Shown: positions 7,731 to 14,220 of the stretch, in pieces
How the letters are laid out: each line of letters begins with the position of its first letter
Numbering within the stretch: the stretch's first letter is position 1
NCBI GenBank assembly: GCA_902775075.1
Contig: CACYKX010000064.1
Coordinates: forward strand, 1-14,526
Source: an uncultured Prevotellaceae bacterium
GTDB lineage: Bacteria > Bacteroidota > Bacteroidia > Bacteroidales > Bacteroidaceae
DNA length: 14,526 nt
Direction: 5' to 3'
Position numbers and translations under genes: made by a program
The notes under the pieces: model-generated
Database searches by the model: none
What the model was told of the DNA's origin: nothing
Seen by the model: only the letters and a program-made list of their open reading frames with translations

Positions 7731-7790
7731 CCAAATTATCCCAAACTGAATTATTTTTTACCAAAACGAGAACAATTTTCATTTTTCTCG
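7731..7790 (+). promoter_or_regulatory. Candidate operator: phased CCAAA direct repeats plus a small inverted repeat
   Basis: Three copies of CCAAA start at 7731, 7741 and 7761, each preceded by an AT-rich tetramer (TATA, TATC, TTTA). Spacings of 10 and 20 bp put all copies on the same face of the helix, as expected for AraC-family binding sites. A 6-bp inverted repeat (CGAGAA at 7767-7772 and TTCTCG at 7785-7790) follows. The cluster ends just upstream of the regulator's probable promoter, so it could mediate autoregulation of the regulator-pdxS-pdxT unit. Function is inferred. Confidence 0.4.
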
Positions 7791-7801
7791 ATATTATTTC
7801 C

Positions 7802-7809
7802 TTATTTTG
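7802..7809 (+). promoter_or_regulatory. Probable -7 box of the regulator-pdxST unit
   Basis: TTATTTTGC is a one-base variant of TAnnTTTG, of the same type as the rnr box. It lies only 8 nt before the ATG at 7818, so an mRNA starting from it would have almost no leader. There is no clear -33 TTTG. Confidence 0.35.
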
Positions 7810-7817
7810 CAGTCGTG

Positions 7818-8768
7818 ATGGAAAATAAGAAGGTGATATTGACGATAACCGGTTCCGATAGCACAGGCGAATCAGGTATACAGGCCGATGTGAAAACCAT
7901 ATCGGAACTTGGTGGCAATGCTCTATCGGTGATCACCTCTATCACCATTCAGAACACACTGGGCATTCAAGAGTTCTACGACCTACCGGCAGATGTCATC
8001 GCAGGACAGATAGACGCCATCATGAATGATGTGGCACCAGAAGTGGTAAAGATTGGTATGATTCGCAACCAAAAGGTGCTCGACGTACTCTGCAGAGCTA
8101 TTCTGAAATATCATCCGGCCCAAGTGATCTATCACCCCGTGATATTCTCAGCACGAGGCGAGCAACTTATGAATGAGGATATTCTCACTCTCGTCGGCCG
8201 ACAGTTGTTCCCGTTGTGCGACTGGATTATCATCAAAAGAAAAGATATCGGGTATTTCCATCCCGACGATCAAAGGCATCTGCTTGTCATTGATGAAACA
8301 TTGCCTGTGATGCACGGACAAACCAATGCCTTTGCCTCGGCACTGGCCGCCTATCGCTGTCAAGGTGTCGAACTCCATGAGGCGATAAAGAAAGCCCACG
8401 AATATGTTGTGCAGAAAGCGCTCAGACACAACAATCTACAAGGGCGAAGCAGTGAGCTATATAATGCCTTCATCAACCTCATGCACAAGCATTACCAAAA
8501 GCATAGCGACGTACAGTTCTATGCCGACATGCTGAATGTAAGCAGCAGATACTTGGCTCAGGTGACGCGCCGTGTGTCGGAACAATCCCCTAAGGCTATC
8601 ATCGACGACTATCTGATCAAGAACATCAAGCGACAGCTGCTTACCACACAGAACAACGTGCAACAAATCGCATACGCACTGGGATTCTCTTCTCAGGCTC
8701 ACATGACAAGATATTTTAGAAAACTTACAGGATTAACCCCGAGTAAATTCCGGAAACAAAAGGATTGA
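7818..8768 (+). CDS. ThiD-like pseudokinase fused to an AraC-type HTH domain; probable vitamin B6 regulator
   Basis: A 316-residue two-domain protein. Residues about 6-205 resemble ThiD/pyridoxine kinase: TITGSDSTGESGIQADVKT (11-26 region), SITIQNTLG with Q45 in the position of the ThiD substrate-contacting residue, and VVKIGMI with M81. The ATP side is degraded. About 40 residues are missing between the strand ending DWIIIKRKD and the C-terminal helix compared with ThiD, the TPNxxE segment is replaced by IKRKD, and the anion-hole motif HGTGC reads HGQTN (166-170). Residues about 214-311 are an AraC-type double HTH, with YADMLNVSSRYLAQVTRR as the first and IAYALGFSSQAHMTRYFRKLTGLTPSKFR as the second. 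The ATG at 7818 is preferred over a GTG at 7815; no later start would keep beta-strand 1. pdxS begins 45 bp downstream. I infer a transcription factor that senses a B6 or pyrimidine ligand with a catalytically dead kinase pocket. A functional kinase cannot be fully excluded. Confidence 0.88.
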   Translation: MENKKVILTITGSDSTGESGIQADVKTISELGGNALSVITSITIQNTLGIQEFYDLPADVIAGQIDAIMNDVAPEVVKIGMIRNQKVLDVLCRAILKYHPAQVIYHPVIFSARGEQLMNEDILTLVGRQLFPLCDWIIIKRKDIGYFHPDDQRHLLVIDETLPVMHGQTNAFASALAAYRCQGVELHEAIKKAHEYVVQKALRHNNLQGRSSELYNAFINLMHKHYQKHSDVQFYADMLNVSSRYLAQVTRRVSEQSPKAIIDDYLIKNIKRQLLTTQNNVQQIAYALGFSSQAHMTRYFRKLTGLTPSKFRKQKD

Positions 8769-8813
8769 TCAGTATCAAAGAATTACCTTATTTTAAAGAA
8801 GAAAGATTTTATT

Positions 8814-9689
8814 ATGTCAGAAAACAGACAGACTTTGAACCGCAATTTGGCTCAGATGCTGAAGGGCGGTGTGATTATGGACGTAACCACTCCAGAACAG
8901 GCTCGTATCGCAGAAGAATCAGGTGCCTGTGCAGTAATGGCACTAGAACGCATCCCTGCCGACATTCGTGCAGCAGGTGGCGTATCGCGCATGAGCGACC
9001 CCAAGATGATCAAGGGAATACAAGAGGCTGTAAGTATTCCGGTAATGGCTAAATGCCGCATCGGTCACTTCGCAGAAGCTCAGATTCTGCAAGCCATCGA
9101 GATAGACTATATCGACGAGAGCGAGGTTCTCTCACCAGCAGATGATGTATATCACATCGACAAGACAAAATTTGAAGTACCATTCGTATGTGGTGCCAAG
9201 AACCTGAGTGAGGCTCTCCGCCGAATCGCTGAGGGGGCCACGATGATTCGTACCAAGGGCGAGCCGGGCACAGGCGATGTCGTACAGGCCGTGAAGCACA
9301 TGAGGATGATGCAGAGTCAGATTCGCGACATCGTAAGCAAGAGTGAAGACGAGCTCTACGAAGCTGCCAAACAGTTGCAGGCGCCTTACGACTTGGTGAA
9401 ATATGTTCACGACCATGGCAAACTACCGGTAGTCAACTTTGCAGCCGGTGGTGTAGCAACCCCTGCCGACGCAGCGCTGATGATGCAGTTGGGTGCAGAA
9501 GGTGTCTTCGTGGGCAGCGGTATCTTCAAGAGCGGCAACCCACGCAAGCGTGCCACAGCCATCGTACAGGCTGTAACCAACTACAACGACCCTAAGATAC
9601 TAGCCGAGATCAGTGAAGACTTAGGTGAGGCCATGGTGGGCATCAACGAGCAAGAGATAGAACTACTGATGGCTGAACGTGGTAAATAA
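8814..9689 (+). CDS. pdxS: Pyridoxal 5'-phosphate synthase, PdxS lyase subunit
   Basis: A 291-residue (beta/alpha)8 enzyme that makes PLP from ribose 5-phosphate, glyceraldehyde 3-phosphate and the ammonia delivered by PdxT. The sequence is highly conserved: [13 protein letters not shown] with D23, [22 protein letters not shown] with K80 (Schiff-base lysine), EVLSPADD, and [11 protein letters not shown] with K148 (the swinging lysine), then [32 protein letters not shown] with the phosphate-binding glycines. Length is normal. An A/G-rich stretch (AAAGAAGAAAG, about 8795-8805) precedes the ATG. It follows the ThiD-AraC gene by 45 bp with no recognisable promoter in the gap, and pdxT starts 11 bp after it, so all three genes are probably one transcript. 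Confidence 0.98.
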   Translation: MSENRQTLNRNLAQMLKGGVIMDVTTPEQARIAEESGACAVMALERIPADIRAAGGVSRMSDPKMIKGIQEAVSIPVMAKCRIGHFAEAQILQAIEIDYIDESEVLSPADDVYHIDKTKFEVPFVCGAKNLSEALRRIAEGATMIRTKGEPGTGDVVQAVKHMRMMQSQIRDIVSKSEDELYEAAKQLQAPYDLVKYVHDHGKLPVVNFAAGGVATPADAALMMQLGAEGVFVGSGIFKSGNPRKRATAIVQAVTNYNDPKILAEISEDLGEAMVGINEQEIELLMAERGK

Positions 9690-9700
9690 TATCGTAGAAG

Positions 9701-10273
9701 ATGATGAGAATAGCGGTATTAGCTTTACAAGGTGCCTTTGCTGAGCATCGCAAGATGCTCTGCAACTTGGGCATAGACAGTTTTGAAATCAGACAACGAT
9801 CTGATTGGGATGAGCATAAAGACGGACTCATCATCCCGGGCGGTGAGAGTACGACGCAACTGAAACTGCTGAAGGATTTGGAACTGTTGAAGCCCATACA
9901 GGAAGATATCCGGAAAGGACTTCCTGTGTTTGGAACCTGTGCGGGATTGATTCTGCTGGCGAAAGATGTAGAGGGTGAGGATTTTGAAAGGATCTCAACC
10001 ATGGACATCCACGTGAAGAGGAATGCCTACGGCAGACAGATGGGTAGCTTCTATACCGAAGACAACTTCCGAGAAATAGGAAAGGTGCCCATGACTTTCA
10101 TCAGAGCACCTTATATCATGAGAGGAGAACCTCATGTCGACATCCTTGCCGAAACAGGCGGACATATCGTCGCTGCGCAACAGGGAAACCAACTGGTCAC
10201 TTCATTCCATCCGGAACTGAATGATGACCCGAGAATTCACCAATACTTCATCAATATGATCACAAAACAGTAA
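9701..10273 (+). CDS. pdxT: Pyridoxal 5'-phosphate synthase, PdxT glutaminase subunit
   Basis: A 190-residue class I glutamine amidotransferase that hydrolyses glutamine and channels ammonia to PdxS in the 12+12 PLP synthase complex. Seen: VLALQGAFAEH at the N-terminus, IIPGGEST (oxyanion region, 44-51), nucleophile C80 in FGTCAGLILLA, and the H170/E172 pair in SFHPEL, completing the triad. It starts with ATGATG at 9701; either codon could be used. The last 14 bp, including the stop, overlap the end of the convergent GH3 gene, leaving no room for a separate terminator. Confidence 0.97.
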   Translation: MMRIAVLALQGAFAEHRKMLCNLGIDSFEIRQRSDWDEHKDGLIIPGGESTTQLKLLKDLELLKPIQEDIRKGLPVFGTCAGLILLAKDVEGEDFERISTMDIHVKRNAYGRQMGSFYTEDNFREIGKVPMTFIRAPYIMRGEPHVDILAETGGHIVAAQQGNQLVTSFHPELNDDPRIHQYFINMITKQ

Positions 10274-12524
10274 TCGTAGACTTCCTGAGATTCCGATCAT
10301 CACTGTCAGGGCCCACCATCACCTCTATTTCTCCTGGGTCGATGACATGATTCAAATCGGCATCGTAATATTTCAGGAGTTCCGGTGTAATCTCGAAACT
10401 TACTTGAGTGCTTTCGCCTGCCTTCAGATGAATACGGCGGAAGCCTTTAAGTTCTTTGACAGGACGAGCCACACGGGCTGCTGGGTCGTGAGTGTACATC
10501 TGTACGATCTCATCACCATCGCGACTGCCCGTGTTGGTCACGGTAACAGTAGCCGTGAGCCTACCGTCACGCCCGAGGGTTTTACCGCTCAAGGTGATGT
10601 CACTATAAGAGAAGGTGGTGTAAGACAGGCCATAACCGAAAGGATAGAGAGGGTCATTTCTTACATCGATATAGTTGCTCTGGAATTTCTGATATTCCTT
10701 GACACGCGGCGCAACAGGGCGACCGGTATTCAGATGATTGTAATACAAAGGAATCTGTCCCAGCGACTGAGGGAATGTCGTCGTCAACTTGCCCGATGGC
10801 ATCTGGTCGCCGAAGAGAACATCACTGATGGCATCACCAGCCTCACTGCCGGCAAACCATACATTCATGATGGCAGGAACATGCTCACTCTCCCACTTCA
10901 TGATGGTAGGGCGACCCGAGAAGTTCAACAACACCAACGGTTTGCCCAAAGCTACAAGTTTCTGAAGCAGTTGCATCTGTACATCCGGTAAAGCAAGGTC
11001 AGAGCGACTAGAACTCTCACCGCTCATCTCTGCCATCTCACCCATAGCACACACGATAACATCAGCGCGCTGAGCCAACTGCAAAGCCTCCTTCTGAGCC
11101 TCCGCATCATTCACACGGGGTATCGGGCGACCGAAAGTAGCCCCTTTCTGAGTGGTCTCATCAGCATATATATTACAACCCTGTGCATATTCCACGACAG
11201 CCTTACCCTTCACCGCACGTTGCATAGCCTCTTTCAGAGTACTGTATTTCTCCGGAATATCACCGGTAGACCAGCAGCCCACCATATTACTACGATTGTC
11301 ACCAAGAGGGCCGATCAAGGCAATCTTGCCCTTCTTCTGCAAAGGAAGGATATGATCATCATTCTTCAACAAGACGAAAGTCTCTGCAGCCAACTGACGT
11401 GCAGCAGCACGATTCTCGGCAGTATAAAGATCTTTCTGCAGACGCTTCTTATCAATGAAACGATATGGGTCTTTGAACAAACCCAACTTATATTTTGCTT
11501 CGAGAACCTTACGGCATGCACGGTCGATATCAGCCTGAGAGACGGTGCCGGACTTCAAGCATTTCTCCAAATTCTCTATGAACGCATTGCTGCACATATC
11601 CATATCAGTACCAGCCTTCAGAGCGAGCGCAGAACAAGTCATCTGGTCGCCCAGTCCATGACTCGTCATCTCCTTGATAGAACCATAGTCGGTCACCACA
11701 AAGCCATCATATTTCCACTGGTTGCGCAGCACATCCGTGACAAGCCACTTATTGGCAGTGGCAGGGATACCGTCTACGAGATTGAAGCTCGTCATAAAAG
11801 AGCCGGCTCCAGCCTCGGCAGCAGCCTTATAACCTGCGAAATACTGATTATACATACGCACCTTACTCATGTCCACGGTATTATAGTCGCGACCGGCCTC
11901 AATAGCGCCATAAAGCGCATAATGCTTCACACACGCCATCACGTTCTCCTTACCATAATTACCCTGCAAGCCTTTCACCATAGCCTGAGCGATACAAGCG
12001 CCGAGGAACGGATCTTCGCCATTGCCCTCGGCAATACGTCCCCAACGAGGATCTAGGGCAATATCCACCATCGGACTGTATGCCCAGTTGATTCCTAAGG
12101 CCGTAGCCTCCTTGGCAGCGATGCGGGCACTGTTCTCGATAGCAGCGATATCCCAGCTACATGATAATGCCAAAGGAATAGGAAAGACGGTTTGATAACC
12201 GTGGATGACATCCTGACCGAAGATCAGAGGAATACCAAGACGACTCTTCTTGACAGCGACCTCCTGCAAGGCACGAATCTTGTCGAGCCCCTTGACATTG
12301 AGCACCGCACCAAGTTCGCCTTTAGCCGTAAGTTCGCCCAAAGGACTTTTCATGACAGCTCCCGTAGTGATGTCGTTACCAGGAAGCAAATTCAACTGTC
12401 CTATTTTCTCTTGCAAGGTCATCTTCTGCATCAGTTTGTCGATATACTGGTTCATATCCGACTGCGCAAAGATACCTGTACACACGGCTATAAAAACCGA
12501 AGTTAATAACAAGCGTTTTTTCAT
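10260..12524 (-). CDS. bglX: Glycoside hydrolase family 3 beta-glucosidase (BglX type), secreted or periplasmic
   Basis: A 754-residue exported GH3 enzyme that releases glucose (or a related sugar) from beta-linked oligosaccharide ends. The N-terminus MKKRLLLTSVFIAVCTGIFA-QSD is a Sec signal peptide, probably cut after A20; there is no lipobox cysteine at the cleavage site. The (beta/alpha)8 domain (about 25-370) contains GQDVIHGY, CVKHYALYGA (the KHF-like motif) and GFVVTDYGSI, with nucleophile D279. The alpha/beta sandwich domain carries MGEMAEMSGESSSR, where E503 is the likely acid/base. A C-terminal fibronectin III-like domain follows (about 650-754, VTVTNTGSRDGDEIVQMY). Length equals that of E. 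coli BglX. No SusC/SusD genes or other polysaccharide-utilisation genes adjoin it, so it appears to stand alone. The specific linkage cannot be read from sequence. Confidence 0.95.
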   Translation of the reverse strand: MKKRLLLTSVFIAVCTGIFAQSDMNQYIDKLMQKMTLQEKIGQLNLLPGNDITTGAVMKSPLGELTAKGELGAVLNVKGLDKIRALQEVAVKKSRLGIPLIFGQDVIHGYQTVFPIPLALSCSWDIAAIENSARIAAKEATALGINWAYSPMVDIALDPRWGRIAEGNGEDPFLGACIAQAMVKGLQGNYGKENVMACVKHYALYGAIEAGRDYNTVDMSKVRMYNQYFAGYKAAAEAGAGSFMTSFNLVDGIPATANKWLVTDVLRNQWKYDGFVVTDYGSIKEMTSHGLGDQMTCSALALKAGTDMDMCSNAFIENLEKCLKSGTVSQADIDRACRKVLEAKYKLGLFKDPYRFIDKKRLQKDLYTAENRAAARQLAAETFVLLKNDDHILPLQKKGKIALIGPLGDNRSNMVGCWSTGDIPEKYSTLKEAMQRAVKGKAVVEYAQGCNIYADETTQKGATFGRPIPRVNDAEAQKEALQLAQRADVIVCAMGEMAEMSGESSSRSDLALPDVQMQLLQKLVALGKPLVLLNFSGRPTIMKWESEHVPAIMNVWFAGSEAGDAISDVLFGDQMPSGKLTTTFPQSLGQIPLYYNHLNTGRPVAPRVKEYQKFQSNYIDVRNDPLYPFGYGLSYTTFSYSDITLSGKTLGRDGRLTATVTVTNTGSRDGDEIVQMYTHDPAARVARPVKELKGFRRIHLKAGESTQVSFEITPELLKYYDADLNHVIDPGEIEVMVGPDSDDRNLRKSTITVL

Positions 12525-12548
12525 AAGAATTTTGTATCTAATCTTTCA

Positions 12549-12556
12549 CAAAGATA
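12549..12556 (-). promoter_or_regulatory. -7 box of bglX
   Basis: The minus strand reads TATCTTTG, an exact TAnnTTTG. The start would be near 12543, giving a leader of about 19 nt to the ATG at 12524. A -33 TTTG is not evident. Confidence 0.6.
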
Positions 12557-12610
12557 CGGTTTTTCTTTTGAATATCACTAAAATGTCACACAGAAAATGC
12601 AATTTTTATC

Positions 12611-12622
12611 TTCTTGCAAGAA
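12611..12622. promoter_or_regulatory. 12-bp perfect palindrome in the bglX/orphan intergenic region
   Basis: TTCTTGCAAGAA is a perfect inverted repeat with no spacer. It lies 27 bp upstream of the -7 box of the right-hand gene (12650) and 54 bp upstream of the bglX -7 box on the other strand, a reasonable place for a dimeric repressor or activator site. Function is inferred; no cognate regulator is identifiable in the window. Confidence 0.3.
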
Positions 12623-12649
12623 ATATATACGACTCAACGATATTTTTAC

Positions 12650-12657
12650 TACCTTTG
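12650..12657 (+). promoter_or_regulatory. -7 box of the unrecognised 380-residue gene
   Basis: TACCTTTG matches TAnnTTTG exactly. Transcription would start near 12663, about 85 nt before the ATG at 12748. The leader contains a 14-codon ATG-initiated frame (12687-12731). Confidence 0.55.
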
Positions 12658-12747
12658 TGAGACTATTTTAGATATCGCTCTCGAAAATGAACGAGGATAA
12701 CCATCTTTTTGTGGAAAAAATTGTTTCTTAAAGATATTAGAATAAAT

Positions 12748-13890
12748 ATGAAATATCACTCTATTGTTGAACAATCGGAGGAAGGTCTTACTCTCATTTG
12801 CAAAAAAGCTGAGGAGTTTGAAAGAGATAGTATTTTGCCTGCTATTCAGGATAAAAGATTCAACGAGTATGATATCGAACAACTCATTATCGATGTGGAA
12901 GAATATCATGCCAAACTGAAACGGGAAATTCTGTCTGTAAACAATTTTGCTAGAACTTTCAATAGCCAATATGCTACAGATAACAATCTTTGCTTTGAAA
13001 CCGCTGAACGGTTGTTTCGCAAAATTAGGAGTACGCTTTGTGGCACAAAGAAAATCTATCGCAAGTTTTGCCTTCGGGTCAACAGGAAAACTCCTAAGGA
13101 TGCTTCTATCTTCTCTCATTCCGCTATCGCTTGCGGCAACTATAGTTTTGACTTGTATGGCGAGGATTCTTATCCGGAATGTGTCAAAAAACTTTGTGAC
13201 GAAATGGAGGCTTTCTTCGAGGATTTGATCATGATCATTCGATTCTGCCAGAGGGTCATCCGTGAGGAGGAAATGATAAGAAACAATCCGACGGAACTGA
13301 AACAAATCTATATCGATGATTGTAATCATACGAGACGGCAACAGGAGATGTATATCCGTATGTTGAGGGAAGATAAGAACTGTGAACCTACCAAAGACCC
13401 TATGGATTTCAATGGTTCCGAAAATCTTTCTTTTCAGAATTTCCTCAAGTCGGCTTTCCATAAATATAATAGAAATCAGTTTGTGCTCCACGTCGTAAGC
13501 GATGAACTGAAAAAGGGAAGAATGCATGGACTAGACCGTGAGGAATCGATGTTATGGGCTGATAATCACGACATTGTGCCTAAGGTAAGAATCGTGCTGG
13601 AGCATTTCGACGAACTCGACCCTCAGGGAAGCATGGACAGGAACAGAGGCGTGAGAAAGATAAACAGCAAGGTGATGGTGCGACTCATGAAATGGTGCGG
13701 ACTGGAGAATAGTGGCCATGAGAAGAATTTCATCGAGGGATATTTTGTAGAGCACTATCATGGGATGTATCTTCCTGTAAAAATGCCTGCCGTGAATACG
13801 GCCAAGAGGAATCTTACTGTCCATGGTGACCCTGAATATGAACATTTTGAGAGTTTGGTGAATGAGCTATTGAGGAAATATCATAATTAG
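12748..13890 (+). CDS. Hypothetical protein of unrecognised family, soluble, 380 residues
   Basis: I do not recognise this family. It is a hydrophilic, charged, mostly helical protein without signal peptide or membrane segments. The N-terminal half (about 1-200) is rich in Glu/Lys heptad-like stretches (SEEGLTLICKKAEEFERDS, VEEYHAKLKREI, DEMEAFFEDLIMIIRFCQRVIREEEM) that suggest long helices or coiled coil. A linker (about 215-240, CEPTKDPMDFNGSENLSF) leads to a C-terminal part with a compact basic region (MDRNRGVRKINSKVMVRLMKW, about 297-317) and an H-rich stretch FVEHYHGMYLP. Several cysteines are spread out, but no metal-binding pairs are obvious. The frame extends to a TTG at 12709, but the ATG at 12748 is the first normal start. 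It has its own exact -7 box and is followed by a good terminator, so it is probably monocistronic. No function is proposed. Confidence 0.75.
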   Translation: MKYHSIVEQSEEGLTLICKKAEEFERDSILPAIQDKRFNEYDIEQLIIDVEEYHAKLKREILSVNNFARTFNSQYATDNNLCFETAERLFRKIRSTLCGTKKIYRKFCLRVNRKTPKDASIFSHSAIACGNYSFDLYGEDSYPECVKKLCDEMEAFFEDLIMIIRFCQRVIREEEMIRNNPTELKQIYIDDCNHTRRQQEMYIRMLREDKNCEPTKDPMDFNGSENLSFQNFLKSAFHKYNRNQFVLHVVSDELKKGRMHGLDREESMLWADNHDIVPKVRIVLEHFDELDPQGSMDRNRGVRKINSKVMVRLMKWCGLENSGHEKNFIEGYFVEHYHGMYLPVKMPAVNTAKRNLTVHGDPEYEHFESLVNELLRKYHN

Positions 13891-13952
13891 GTTCTGCATG
13901 GTTCTTAGTGTACAGAAAATTGAATTTCTTTCCTGTTTCTCTTCTTTATTTT

Positions 13953-13986
13953 GAATTGACAAGGATATTGCCAATTCATTTTTTTT
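13953..13986 (+). terminator. Intrinsic terminator after the unrecognised gene
   Basis: The 10-nt arms GAATTGACAA (13953-13962) and TTGCCAATTC (13968-13977) pair with one A-C mismatch around a GGATA loop. They are followed by A and then eight T residues (13979-13986). The stop codon is 63 nt upstream. Confidence 0.75.
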
Positions 13987-14095
13987 GTTTCAATAGATGG
14001 TGGGGCGATTCAATTGGTAAGAAATTCCCTATATTGTAATGTATAATAGGTGTTCCGATATATTATCTGTGGAATTTCCGAATCATACTGTGATT

Positions 14096-14140
14096 TATCT
14101 TTGAACTCTTTGGCTATTACAATATTTTTTAATACATTTG
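14096..14140 (+). promoter_or_regulatory. Promoter region of the DNA methyltransferase gene, near-consensus
   Basis: TTTG at 14109-14112, a 20-bp spacer and TACATTTG at 14133-14140 match the Bacteroidetes -33/-7 consensus in sequence and spacing. An additional exact -7 box, TATCTTTG at 14096-14103, lies just upstream and may be a second start. The main start near 14146 leaves a leader of about 75 nt. Confidence 0.65.
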
Positions 14141-14220
14141 CTTCCAAAAATAATTCAGGTACACGGAATCGTATAAAACTTGTCCTTGCTAAAAAAGAAG
14201 AAAAAATAATTTATTTCACT

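Larger units (their letters stand above)
13891..14220. other. 330-bp AT-rich gap without a gene
   Basis: No convincing coding frame on either strand. It holds the terminator of the upstream gene (13953-13986), a spaced 8-bp inverted repeat (GAAATTCC at 14021-14028, GGAATTTC at 14071-14078), and one or two promoters for the methyltransferase gene. Nothing resembling an attachment site or insertion-sequence end was seen. Confidence 0.6.

Noticed and set aside
8765..9052. 95-codon plus-strand frame overlapping pdxS in another frame
   Set aside because: Out-of-frame shadow of a very well conserved gene; its sequence is R/G/C-rich with no motif.
11220..12056. 278-codon open frame on the plus strand
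   Set aside because: It lies wholly antisense to the GH3 beta-glucosidase, which has full-length homology, a signal peptide and catalytic motifs. The antisense translation shows no family motif.
12649..13527. 292-codon open frame on the minus strand opposite the unrecognised gene
   Set aside because: The plus-strand frame is longer, has an exact -7 box and is followed by a terminator. The antisense product is low in recognisable structure, and I see no promoter for it.
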